In this document: in pieces, positions 56,113 through 64,000 of the stretch | Numbering within the stretch: the first letter of the stretch is position 1 | How the letters are laid out: each line of letters starts with the position of its first letter | NCBI RefSeq assembly: GCF_006494375.1 | Contig: NZ_VHIZ01000056.1 | Coordinates: 141,685 to 205,684 of the forward strand | Source: Pantoea anthophila | Lineage (GTDB): Bacteria; Pseudomonadota; Gammaproteobacteria; Enterobacterales; Enterobacteriaceae | Length of the DNA: 64,000 bases | Direction: 5' to 3' | Notes under the pieces: model-generated | What the model saw: only the letters and a program-made list of their open reading frames with translations | Databases searched by the model: none | Told to the model about the DNA's origin: nothing | Program-made: the position numbers and the translations under genes

Positions 56113-57201
56113 ATGCTAAAGATTCCTTGCGTACTGATGCGGGGCGGGACATCGAAAGGGCCGGTGATTCTGGCCAGCGATTTACCGGCCAATGTTGAAG
56201 AGCGTGACGCTGTGCTGCTGGGGCTGATGGGCGCAGGCCATGAGCTCGAAATTGATGGTATTGGTGGCGGAAGTCCCCAGACGAGCAAGGTGGCGATTGT
56301 CAGCCCGTCACAGCACCCGGATGCCGATGTCGATTATCTTTTCGTTCAGGTGATGGTCAACGAGCGACGGGTCGATACCACGCCTAACTGCGGCAATATG
56401 CTCTGTGCTGTCGGGCCTTTTGCGATTGAAAAAGGGCTTGTCAGCGCCACCTGTCCCGTCACCACCGTGCGAATTCGTAACCTCAACACCGGCACTCTGG
56501 TCGACGCAGAGGTGCAGACGCCTGACGGGCGTGTCACTTATGAAGGCGACACACACATCGACGGGGTTCCCGGCACCGCAGCGCCTCTGGGGCTGACCTT
56601 TCTGAATTCGGCCGGCTGTAAGACCGGTAAATTACTGCCTACCGGTAACGTTATCGATCGTATCGATGAGGTCGAGGTGACCTGTATCGATATGGCCATG
56701 CCGATGATGCTCATTGATGCGGCTCAGCTGGGAAAAACGGGCTATGAAAAACCGGCAGAGCTGGAAGCGGACCGCGCATTTATGGCGCGCCTGGAGCATC
56801 TTCGTCGTCAGGCTGGCCGGGCAATGGGGCTGGGTGACGTCGCTGACAAAGTGATCCCTAAACCTGTCCTGCTGAGCAAACCCCAGGCGGGAGGGACGAT
56901 TAGCGTTCGTTACTTTATGCCGCATGCCTGCCACCGCTCGCTGGCGATTACCGGGTCGATCGGCATTTCAACCGCAACGCGCATTGAAAACTCTGTCGCT
57001 CACCGCGTAATTGCCGGACAGCCAAAGATGCCATACACCAATATTATCGATATTGAACATCCCGGCGGGAAAATTTCCGTTTCATTAACCAATGACAGTC
57101 ATGAAATAGAAAAAACGCGGGCCGCGGTTATCCGGACATGCCGCAAACTTTTCGAGGGCGTTGTCTGTGTGCCGGATGCTGTCATTCCAGCAGTTATTTA
57201 A
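56113..57201 (+). CDS. PrpF-family isomerase (YbhH-like, aconitate/oxalomesaconate type)
   Basis: A 362-residue PrpF-fold protein, clearly like E. coli YbhH (350): IPCVLMRGGTSKGPVI, the active-site GGGSPQTSKVAI and DTTPNCGNMLCAVGPFAIE (catalytic Cys in NCGN) and YFMPHACHRSLAITG. Family members move a double bond by proton transfer in unsaturated tricarboxylates: 4-oxalomesaconate tautomerase, or trans/cis isomerisation of 2-methylaconitate and aconitate. It is the first gene of the cit-like operon, so trans-aconitate to cis-aconitate is an attractive role (inference). Confidence 0.9.
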   Translation: MLKIPCVLMRGGTSKGPVILASDLPANVEERDAVLLGLMGAGHELEIDGIGGGSPQTSKVAIVSPSQHPDADVDYLFVQVMVNERRVDTTPNCGNMLCAVGPFAIEKGLVSATCPVTTVRIRNLNTGTLVDAEVQTPDGRVTYEGDTHIDGVPGTAAPLGLTFLNSAGCKTGKLLPTGNVIDRIDEVEVTCIDMAMPMMLIDAAQLGKTGYEKPAELEADRAFMARLEHLRRQAGRAMGLGDVADKVIPKPVLLSKPQAGGTISVRYFMPHACHRSLAITGSIGISTATRIENSVAHRVIAGQPKMPYTNIIDIEHPGGKISVSLTNDSHEIEKTRAAVIRTCRKLFEGVVCVPDAVIPAVI

Positions 57202-57280
57202 TTACTGACCTCTGATAAAAATAATAGCCGCGCAGGCGAGCTATCGCTTTCTGTACCCTGAAAATAATATTGAGGATGTT

Positions 57281-58522
57281 ATGACTATAACGACCGATAA
57301 AAAAACAGACCCCATGAGTGAGGTCAAAGCTGGTGCTTACCTTCGCATCATTCTGGCCCTGGCTTTATCCGGGCTGGCCGAATTAGCCTCGCTGTTCTTT
57401 ATTCAGCCACTGCTGCCGGTTCTGGCGGTGGAATATGACGTTCCTGTCAGTCAGGTGAGTATTATTCTCTCCGCCGAGACCGCCTTACTGGCGTTCGGTC
57501 TGTTATTTACCGGAACGTTATCCGACCATTATGGCAGAAAGCGATTAATCATCGTTTCGCTGCTGGCAGGTGGGATATTGACGCTTCTCTGCCCGCTGGC
57601 GCAATCGTGGGCATTGCTGGTTGCTCTGCGCGCCGTTATCGGACTGGCACTCAGTGGTATTGCGGCGGCGGCAACCGCCTATATCAGTGAAGAAGTGGCG
57701 CCGGTGGTGGCTGGCGTTGTCACCGGTTACTTTGTGTTTGGCAACTCCATGGGTGGCATGTCCGGGCGTATTATTGCCAGTCAGCTGATTGAACATATTT
57801 CTATAAACACCATCTTCTATGGATTTGCCGCCAGCCTCATCGTCGTGGCGATCCTGGTTAATTTCCTGTTGCCCGCCTCACGCAATTTTAAGCCGACTGA
57901 AAATCTGAATGTATTGTGTGTGGTGAAGGGCGCGGCGGCACACTTTAAAAATAAAAATCTCTCCAGGGTGTTTATTCTCAGTTTTATTATTTTTGGTGTC
58001 TTTACCTCACTCTATAACTATCTGGCTTTTTTCCTGAAGGGCGAACCCTTCAATATTACGCCAGCCAATGCGGGTCTGATCTCCTTCAGCTTTGCCCTGA
58101 GTTTCTTTACTGCACCGCAGGCGGGCCGGTTTGCCGAAAAATATGGCAGCATGACGGTACTCAGAATGCTCTTCGCCATGATGGCGCTGGGCATGCTGCT
58201 GACGCTGGTGAATAACGTGGCCATCTTTATCGTCGGGGCGGTTATTTTCACGGGCTGTTTCTTTGGCTGTCATGCAATTGGTCTGCGCTGGGTCAGCAAA
58301 AATGCCACCCATGCGCGGGGGCAGGCGGTCGCACTCTATCTTTTCTTCTACTACATGGGCGGCTCAGTGATTGGCTTCGTCAACGGCTTTGTCTTCCATG
58401 GCACCGGCTGGCACGGAATGACCGCTTTCATTATCGCCCTGCTGGTCGTGGCTGCCGTAGTGGCCACGTCGCTGGCGGGTGGGGAACAAAAAAAGCTGGT
58501 GCCCGCCACGCCCGTGAAATAA
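57281..58522 (+). CDS. MFS transporter, YnfM type
   Basis: A 413-residue, 12-helix major facilitator like YnfM: GLAELASLFFIQPLLPVLA, GTLSDHYGRKRLIIVSLLAG after helix 2, and AYISEEVAPVVAGVVTGYFV in helix 5. Gene position suggests it imports the operon's carboxylate substrate, although YnfM-type carriers are often annotated as exporters. It replaces the CitT/CitS carriers normally linked to citrate lyase. AGGATGTT precedes the ATG. Confidence 0.88.
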   Translation: MTITTDKKTDPMSEVKAGAYLRIILALALSGLAELASLFFIQPLLPVLAVEYDVPVSQVSIILSAETALLAFGLLFTGTLSDHYGRKRLIIVSLLAGGILTLLCPLAQSWALLVALRAVIGLALSGIAAAATAYISEEVAPVVAGVVTGYFVFGNSMGGMSGRIIASQLIEHISINTIFYGFAASLIVVAILVNFLLPASRNFKPTENLNVLCVVKGAAAHFKNKNLSRVFILSFIIFGVFTSLYNYLAFFLKGEPFNITPANAGLISFSFALSFFTAPQAGRFAEKYGSMTVLRMLFAMMALGMLLTLVNNVAIFIVGAVIFTGCFFGCHAIGLRWVSKNATHARGQAVALYLFFYYMGGSVIGFVNGFVFHGTGWHGMTAFIIALLVVAAVVATSLAGGEQKKLVPATPVK

Positions 58523-58535
58523 CCCCGTAAACACC

Positions 58536-58560
58536 TTCACGCCGTCTCTGGCGGCGTGAA
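58536..58560 (+). repeat. intercistronic hairpin between MFS and FAH genes
   Basis: TTCACGCCG-TCTCTGG-CGGCGTGAA is a nine-pair stem without T-run. It may protect or process the mRNA inside the operon. Confidence 0.5.
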
Positions 58561-58596
58561 CCCGGACAGATGTGAACAGAAGAAGCAGGCTCTATT

Positions 58597-59460
58597 ATGA
58601 AACTAACCAGCTACAGTCATCACGGCCGTAAAAGCTACGGCATCTTTACCGAGAACGGCATTATCGACCTGGGTAAAAGAATCGGTCATACCTGGCCTGA
58701 TCTGAAAGCCTTACTGCAGCAGGATGCCATCAACGTTGCCCGGCAATATCAGGATGACCCTGCCGACGTCAGGGTGAGTGAGATTACCTTCCTGCCCGTC
58801 ATTGAAACACCCGAAAAAATCTTTTGTGTCGGCATGAATTACGCCGAAAAACGTCAGGAGTTTGCTGAAACCAGCGATGCGCCAACCCTGTTTATCCGGT
58901 TTCCTGACTCCCAGACCGGGCATGGAACGCCGGTCGTTAAACCGGCCTTATCCAGCGAGTTCGATTACGAAGGGGAGCTGGCCGTGATTATTGGCAAACC
59001 GGGCAGCAATATCGCGGTAAGTGAGGCGATGCAGCACGTTGCCGGCTACAGCTGCTATATGGATGGCTCCGTGCGTGACTGGCAGCACGCCTGGTTTACC
59101 GCCGGTAAAAACTGGCCGCATACGGGCGCCTTTGGCCCCTGTATGACGACGGCGGATGCCATTCCGGATCCGCATGCTTTGTCAATTCAGACCTGGCTGA
59201 ATGGCAGGCTGGTACAGAATGATTCCACAGCCAGCATGATCCATAAAATTGCTGACCTGATTAGCTACATTACCACCTTCACTTCACTCAGTGCCGGAGA
59301 CGTTATTATTACCGGCTCGCCCGGTGGCGTTGGCAAAAAGCGCACGCCGCCCCTCTTTATGTATGAAGGCGACCAGGTCGACGTGGTTATTGAAAATGTC
59401 GGGCACCTGACCAACACGATTGTGGAGTCCGATCCGCAGCATCAGCGGCTGGCGTCGTAG
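58597..59460 (+). CDS. Fumarylacetoacetate-hydrolase-family enzyme
   Basis: A 287-residue FAH-superfamily enzyme. The metal-binding core is FCVGMNYAEKRQE, SEFDYEGELAVIIGK (acidic ligands), GYSCYMDGSVRDWQH and GAFGPCMTT. Members cleave or decarboxylate beta-keto and beta-diketo acids, and FAHD1 decarboxylates oxaloacetate. Since citrate lyase makes oxaloacetate, a soluble decarboxylase role in this operon is plausible; 2-hydroxyhepta-diene-dioate isomerase-type activity is the alternative. GAAGAAGCAGG precedes the ATG. Confidence 0.88.
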   Translation: MKLTSYSHHGRKSYGIFTENGIIDLGKRIGHTWPDLKALLQQDAINVARQYQDDPADVRVSEITFLPVIETPEKIFCVGMNYAEKRQEFAETSDAPTLFIRFPDSQTGHGTPVVKPALSSEFDYEGELAVIIGKPGSNIAVSEAMQHVAGYSCYMDGSVRDWQHAWFTAGKNWPHTGAFGPCMTTADAIPDPHALSIQTWLNGRLVQNDSTASMIHKIADLISYITTFTSLSAGDVIITGSPGGVGKKRTPPLFMYEGDQVDVVIENVGHLTNTIVESDPQHQRLAS

Positions 59461-59515
59461 TTTCTGCCAGTGACAACGGAATGTGACCCTCAACAGTATT
59501 TTCAGGAGTAACCCG

Positions 59516-60589
59516 ATGTATAGCGACCAGGCGCTGACGTTCGAAACGGTTGACACCCGCCACGTTACGCTGCGGGAAGAGATCCGCCTTTTTCTGGCAG
59601 GGAATGGATTAGGCATGGATGAGGATATTGAGCAGTTCGTTGTGGCGCGCTGCAAACGGGATCTGGTGGCCTGTGCAGGCATCGCGGGCAATACCTTAAA
59701 ATGCGTCGCGGTGGAAAGCGGCTGGCGCGGAACCGCACTGGGGCTGAAGATCGTTCATGAAGCGGAGGTGCAGGCTATTCAGAATGGCGAGCATCAGCTC
59801 TTTCTCCTGACTACGCCAGAGAGGGTGAAAGCCTTCCGGGGATGCGGATTCTATCCGCTGGTGACGCTGGATAACCGCGCCACGCTGATGGAGAACACGC
59901 CGGTCGGCATCGATCACTACTGCAGAAAGCTACGTGCTCATCATCGGGTTCAGGCCGATCACGTTGGCGCGATTGTCATGAATGCCAATCCGTTTACCTC
60001 CGGACATCGCTATCTCATTGAGCAGGCTGCACAGTCCTGCGACTGGCTGCATATTTTTGTGGTCGAAGAGGATTTATCGGCGTTCTCCTTTCAGGAACGT
60101 TTCGCGATGGTCCAGGCGGGGGCACGGCATATTCCGAATGCCTCGGTTCATCCCGGCTCGCGCTATATTATTTCGCGCGGGACTTTTCCCGGTTATTTTC
60201 TGAAAGAGAAGCAGATCGTGAATGACGTCTTCGCTGCCATCGATCTCATCTTATTCCGTCGCTACATTGCGCCTGCGTTAAATATCACACAGCGGTTTGT
60301 CGGAACAGAACCCTTTTGCAAAGTTACGGCGCACTATAACCATGCGATGCATAACTGGCTCGAAGATGAGGCGATAATGCCAGACGCCATCATTAACGTG
60401 ACTGAGATCGCCAGAATAACGGATGAAAATAATCTGCCAATATCGGCTTCTGCGGTAAGGGCGGCATTAAAAAGAAAGGATATGGATGCGGTTAAACGAA
60501 TGGTGCCCGCCACGACGCTGCCTTTTTTAACCCGGTGGCTGTCACACCACGCTTTTACGCAGCCAGATTATGACCTGGCGAACGTCTGA
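59516..60589 (+). CDS. citC: Citrate lyase ligase CitC
   Basis: CitC acetylates the prosthetic group of the citrate lyase acyl carrier protein with ATP and acetate, turning the lyase on. It has 357 residues (352 in E. coli) from the ATG with CAGGAG upstream. A GNAT-like N-terminal domain (about 25-130; VESGWRGTALGLKIVHEAEV) is followed by the nucleotidyl-transferase domain with NANPFTSGHRYLIEQAA and ISASAVRAALK. It starts the citCDEFXG part of the operon. Confidence 0.96.
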   Translation: MYSDQALTFETVDTRHVTLREEIRLFLAGNGLGMDEDIEQFVVARCKRDLVACAGIAGNTLKCVAVESGWRGTALGLKIVHEAEVQAIQNGEHQLFLLTTPERVKAFRGCGFYPLVTLDNRATLMENTPVGIDHYCRKLRAHHRVQADHVGAIVMNANPFTSGHRYLIEQAAQSCDWLHIFVVEEDLSAFSFQERFAMVQAGARHIPNASVHPGSRYIISRGTFPGYFLKEKQIVNDVFAAIDLILFRRYIAPALNITQRFVGTEPFCKVTAHYNHAMHNWLEDEAIMPDAIINVTEIARITDENNLPISASAVRAALKRKDMDAVKRMVPATTLPFLTRWLSHHAFTQPDYDLANV

Positions 60590-60613
60590 TAAATCAGTAT
60601 TCAGGAAAATAAA

Positions 60614-60907
60614 ATGAAAATAGTTAAGGCGGCTATTGCCGGCACGCTGGAATCCAGCGACCTGGTGGTTAAAGTCAGCCCCGGTGAAGAGGGGCTGGAA
60701 ATTACGATCCGCAGTGAAGTTTTTAAACAGTTTGGCGAACAGATTGCTGCCGTGGTGAAAGAAACGCTGGCGGCACTTAATGTGACCCAGGGGGAAATTG
60801 TTATTGAAGATAAAGGGGCGCTGGATTGCGTTATTCGCGCCAGACTGCAGGCGGCAATATTGCGTGGCGCAGATCGCACCGATATCGTGTGGGAAAAAAT
60901 ATCATGA
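60614..60907 (+). CDS. citD: Citrate lyase acyl carrier protein (gamma)
   Basis: A 97-residue acyl carrier subunit. Ser14 in [10 protein letters not shown] is the attachment site of the phosphoribosyl-dephospho-CoA group added by CitX. Length matches E. coli (98). AGGAAAATAAA precedes the ATG. Its stop overlaps the citE start (ATGA at 60904-60907). Confidence 0.96.
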   Translation: MKIVKAAIAGTLESSDLVVKVSPGEEGLEITIRSEVFKQFGEQIAAVVKETLAALNVTQGEIVIEDKGALDCVIRARLQAAILRGADRTDIVWEKIS

Positions 60908-61779
60908 AAAAATTACGTCGCAGCATGCTTTTTTTACCCGGTTCAAGTGCCGCCATGCTCTCCACGGCTTTTATTTATCGCCCCGATTCAATCATGTTTG
61001 ATCTGGAAGATGCCGTTTCATTAAAAGAGAAAGACAGCGCGCGGCTGCTGGTTTTTCATGCTTTACAGCACCCGATGTATAAAGAGATCGAAACGGTGGT
61101 CAGAATTAATCCGCTGAATACCCCCTTTGGGCTGAAAGATGTTGAAGCGGCGGTTCGGGGCGGCGCGGATGTTATTCGCTTACCGAAAACAGATACGCCG
61201 GATGATATTGATCAGCTGGAAAGTGAAATTGCCCGCATTGAGGCGGAATGTGGCCGTCCGGTGGGGTCAACAAAACTGATGGCAGCGATTGAATCGGCTG
61301 TCGGCGTGATTAATGCGGTCGCTATCGCCAAAGCATCGCCGCGTTTAATGGGCATCGCGCTGGCGGCCTTTGATTACGTGATGGATATGCAGACGGAGCG
61401 GGGCGACGGCGCCGAACTTTTTTATGCGCGCTGTGCGGTATTGCATGCGGCGCGTGGCGCAGGGATCGATGCGTTTGATGTGGTCTATGCCGACATTGAT
61501 GATGAGGCGGGTTTTTTAAAAGAGGTGGAGCTGATTAAACGTCTGGGATTTAACGGCAAGTCGCTGATCAATCCCCGGCAGATTGAGATCGTACACAACG
61601 CCTACGCGCCCACGCAGGAAGAAGTTGATTACGCAGAGCGCGTGATTGCTGCAGCAGAAGAGGGGGATCGTCAGGGGCTGGGCGTGGTGTCGCTGAACGG
61701 AAAAATGATTGATGCGCCGATTATCAACCATGCCCGCGTCGTCCTTGACCGTAAAAACGCCTCCGGCGTCCGTCAGTAG
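60904..61779 (+). CDS. citE: Citrate lyase beta subunit (citryl-ACP lyase)
   Basis: CitE splits citryl-ACP into oxaloacetate and acetyl-ACP. The ATG at 60904 gives 291 residues (about 302 in E. coli). The HpcH/HpaI-type TIM barrel shows [44 protein letters not shown] and the metal-site [15 protein letters not shown] with DYVMDM. A frame extending upstream overlaps citD and lacks homology. Cytosolic. Confidence 0.96.
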   Translation: MKKLRRSMLFLPGSSAAMLSTAFIYRPDSIMFDLEDAVSLKEKDSARLLVFHALQHPMYKEIETVVRINPLNTPFGLKDVEAAVRGGADVIRLPKTDTPDDIDQLESEIARIEAECGRPVGSTKLMAAIESAVGVINAVAIAKASPRLMGIALAAFDYVMDMQTERGDGAELFYARCAVLHAARGAGIDAFDVVYADIDDEAGFLKEVELIKRLGFNGKSLINPRQIEIVHNAYAPTQEEVDYAERVIAAAEEGDRQGLGVVSLNGKMIDAPIINHARVVLDRKNASGVRQ

Positions 61780-61806
61780 CCCTTCCGCCCCGACTAACAG
61801 GATGAA

Positions 61807-63330
61807 ATGATGAGCCATTTAACCCGAGCACTCCAGGCCCTCTCCGGCAGCGCATATCAGTATGAACGCTTTACCGGTGCCCATACCCACACCCCGCACC
61901 TCGCCGATCTCCGGCAGAAATATCAGCGCAAACTTTTCGACAGTATTGATGACGTTTTAGAACGCTGCGAACTGCGTGATGGGATGACCGTCTCGTTTCA
62001 TCACGCCTTCCGTGAAGGGGATAAGGTGATTAATTACGTCATGGACAAGCTGGCCGAAAAAGGCCTCAGAGGGCTGACGCTGGCCTCGAGTTCGTTAATG
62101 ACCTGCAACGCGCCGCTGATCGAACACATCAAAGCGGGCGTCGTGACCAAAATCTACACCTCCGGCATGCGTGGTGAACTCGCCGAGGCGATTTCACATG
62201 GACTGATGGCGGAACCGGTAGAGATCCACTCGCATGGCGGCCGGGTTCATCTGATTGAGAAAGGGGAAATCAGCATCGATATCGCCTTTTTAGCGGTCTC
62301 CTGCTGCGACGAGTATGGCAATGCCAGCGGCAGCGGTGGGGCATCCCGCTGCGGTTCGCTGGGGTATGCGATGGTGGATGCCAGATATGCCAGAAAGGTG
62401 GTGCTGCTGACGGAAAGCATTGAGCCGTTTCCCCTGATGCCCGCCAGTCTGACCCAGGATCAGGTGGATTACATTGTCAGAATCGACAGCGTCGGCGATC
62501 CGGCAAAAATCAGTGTCGGCGCTGCCCGCGTCACCAGTAATCCGCGTGAACTGATGATTGCGCGCTCGGCTGCCGACGTGATTGAGCACTCCGGCTATTT
62601 CCGCGACGGCTTTTCGCTGCAAACCGGTTCGGGTGCCGCCTCGACAGCCTGCACCCGTTTCCTGGAATCACGCATGCGTAAACAGAACATTGTGGCCAGT
62701 TTTGCTCTGGGCGGCATTACCGGCACCCTTGTGGATCTGCATGAAAAGGGACTGATTAAAACACTGCTGGATACGCAGAGTTTTGATGGGGTTGCCGGCG
62801 CCTCGCTGGCGAAAAATCCGCATCACGTTGAAATCTCAACCAGCGTGTATGCCAACCCCTCCGCCAAAGCCGCCTGCTGCGATCGTGTCGATATTGTCAT
62901 CCTGAGCGCGCTGGAAATCGATACAGATTTCAATGTGAACGTGCTGACCGGTTCCGACGGCGTGATGCGCGGGGCATCCGGCGGCCATTGTGACGTGGCC
63001 GCCGCGGCGAATCTGACCATCGTGGTGGCTCCGCTGATCCGCAGCCGTATTCCGACCGTCGTTCGTCAGGTCACCACACGGGTGACACCGGGAGAGAGCG
63101 TCGATGTTCTGGTCACCGATCACGGGATTGCCGTCAATCCCGCCCGACAGGAGGTGAAGGCCCGCCTGATGGCTGCGGGTCTGCCGGTGGTCGATATCGA
63201 CACGCTTTATCAGCGCGCGCTGCTCATCTCGGGCGAGCCAAAGCCCATTGCGTTTACCTCCCGCATCGTCGGGGTGGTGCGCTATCGCGATGGCAGCGTC
63301 ATCGACGTGGTCAGGCAGGTGAAAGCGTGA
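61807..63330 (+). CDS. citF: Citrate lyase alpha subunit (citrate CoA-transferase)
   Basis: CitF exchanges acetyl for citryl on the ACP. It has 507 residues (510 in E. coli). Typical stretches are SFHHAFREGDKVINYVMDKL, IYTSGMRGELAEAISHGLM, SHGGRVHLIEKGEI and GSDGVMRGASGGHCDVAAAA. Two ATG codons start the frame; AGGATGAA lies upstream. The end overlaps the citX start (GTGA at 63327-63330). Confidence 0.97.
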   Translation: MMSHLTRALQALSGSAYQYERFTGAHTHTPHLADLRQKYQRKLFDSIDDVLERCELRDGMTVSFHHAFREGDKVINYVMDKLAEKGLRGLTLASSSLMTCNAPLIEHIKAGVVTKIYTSGMRGELAEAISHGLMAEPVEIHSHGGRVHLIEKGEISIDIAFLAVSCCDEYGNASGSGGASRCGSLGYAMVDARYARKVVLLTESIEPFPLMPASLTQDQVDYIVRIDSVGDPAKISVGAARVTSNPRELMIARSAADVIEHSGYFRDGFSLQTGSGAASTACTRFLESRMRKQNIVASFALGGITGTLVDLHEKGLIKTLLDTQSFDGVAGASLAKNPHHVEISTSVYANPSAKAACCDRVDIVILSALEIDTDFNVNVLTGSDGVMRGASGGHCDVAAAANLTIVVAPLIRSRIPTVVRQVTTRVTPGESVDVLVTDHGIAVNPARQEVKARLMAAGLPVVDIDTLYQRALLISGEPKPIAFTSRIVGVVRYRDGSVIDVVRQVKA

Positions 63331-63881
63331 ACCGTGTTGTGGCCCCGGCATCGTGCAGGCGTCTGGTGCTTGACGATGTGCTGAACGCCAGAGAGGCGCG
63401 CGCGCGTCGGCAGCAGGCGTGGCTGTGCCAGTATGGGCAGCCGGTGATTTCAGCCACGCTCGTCTGGCCGGGGGAGGTCAAAGATACCCCGCTTGCCCGG
63501 CAGGTCATGGCTGAGGCGAAAGAGGCGATTAATCAGCGGCTGCAACAGCACCGATGGCGGATCGCCAGGCAGGAGGCGGCTTTTCCCGTCACCGGCCCGG
63601 AGGCGCTCTGGTCCGTGTCGTCACCCGCCTGGATGATCAAGCATGTCATGGCCGATCTGGAGGATAACCATCCTCTTGGGCGTTTATGGGACATTGATGT
63701 CTTTTGTCCCACTGCGGGCCTGATCAAGCGCAGTGCAATACATCAGCCGATGCGCAGATGCTTTCTCTGTCATGAACCCGCCCACGTCTGCTCCCGTATG
63801 CGCCGCCATGCCCAGGATGAACTGGCGCAGAGAATTGAGGAGATAACCTATGACTATTTCAGCGGTCAGCGTTCAGTCTGA
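63327..63881 (+). CDS. citX: Apo-citrate lyase phosphoribosyl-dephospho-CoA transferase
   Basis: CitX attaches the 2'-(5''-triphosphoribosyl)-3'-dephospho-CoA group to CitD. The 184-residue frame starts at GTG overlapping the citF stop and matches the E. coli length (183). The family pattern [27 protein letters not shown] and [17 protein letters not shown] is clear. Confidence 0.95.
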   Translation: MNRVVAPASCRRLVLDDVLNAREARARRQQAWLCQYGQPVISATLVWPGEVKDTPLARQVMAEAKEAINQRLQQHRWRIARQEAAFPVTGPEALWSVSSPAWMIKHVMADLEDNHPLGRLWDIDVFCPTAGLIKRSAIHQPMRRCFLCHEPAHVCSRMRRHAQDELAQRIEEITYDYFSGQRSV

Positions 63882-64000
63882 GCGCGCCGGGGATATCGCC
63901 TGGCTGGCCGCAGAGGCGATGGTCAAAGAGGTGAAGCTGACCCCCAAGCCGGGGCTGGTGGATCGCCGGAATAATGGGGCGCATAGCGACATGAATTTCA
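63850..64000 (+). CDS. citG: Triphosphoribosyl-dephospho-CoA synthase (3' truncated)
   Basis: CitG makes the citrate lyase prosthetic-group precursor from ATP and dephospho-CoA. Only 50 codons are in the window, starting at ATG 63850 inside the end of citX (32-base overlap). The signature [20 protein letters not shown] is diagnostic. A transporter or decarboxylase may lie further downstream and cannot be seen. Confidence 0.92.
   Translation, partial: MTISAVSVQSERAGDIAWLAAEAMVKEVKLTPKPGLVDRRNNGAHSDMNF

Overview
The window comes from an enteric gamma-proteobacterium of the family Erwiniaceae, most likely Pantoea. Positions 1-29000 carry the Escherichia coli 37-min gene order almost unbroken: suf, ldtE, lpp, pykF, tRNA-Val, mdtK, ribE, cfa, punC/punR, purR, ynhF, mepH, grxD, rnt, gloA, nemA, nemR, ydhL, ydhF, sodC, ydhK/J/I, slyA, slyB, anmK. 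Many proteins have the same length as in E. coli. The remainder lacks that order and holds genes E. coli K-12 does not have (treZ, treY, uvsE, a manganese catalase). This assignment is inferred from gene content and order; no database search was possible.

Region 1 (2-8481) holds the Fe-S assembly operon sufB-C-D-S-E (sufB cut by the window edge), the L,D-transpeptidase ldtE facing its substrate gene lpp, pykF with a Cra operator, and three tandem tRNA-Val(GAC) genes. Region 2 (8635-29000) is envelope, redox and regulatory housekeeping. It includes three autoregulated or self-controlled loci with visible operators (purR, nemR-nemA, slyA). It differs from E. coli by lacking lhr between rnt and grxD, and by an extra lipoprotein gene after sodC.

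Region 3 (29000-43900) is lineage-specific. It has a BLUF-EAL photoreceptor (bluF) with an apparently intact phosphodiesterase site, a GNAT acetyltransferase, a TetR/MFS pair, an SDR dehydrogenase, the treZ-treY-glgX operon that makes trehalose from glycogen, and a YbdG-like mechanosensitive channel. Region 4 (44100-54900) is rich in stress and behaviour genes: a chemoreceptor, katE, zinT behind a near-perfect Zur box, uvsE, a second SDR, a Mn-catalase, a YmgB/AriR-family regulator, and a LexA-controlled umuD without umuC.

Region 5 (55027-64000) is the most interesting unit. A LysR regulator diverges from a co-directional run: a PrpF/YbhH-type isomerase, an MFS transporter, a fumarylacetoacetate-hydrolase-family enzyme, then citC-citD-citE-citF-citX-citG (citG cut by the window end). 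Citrate lyase and its cofactor genes are thus tied to an aconitate-type isomerase and an FAH-family enzyme, with no CitAB, CitT/CitS or Na+-pumping OadGAB visible. This suggests a route for a plant tricarboxylic acid such as trans-aconitate, ending in citrate cleavage and possibly soluble oxaloacetate decarboxylation.

No insertion sequence, CRISPR array, rRNA or prophage was seen.
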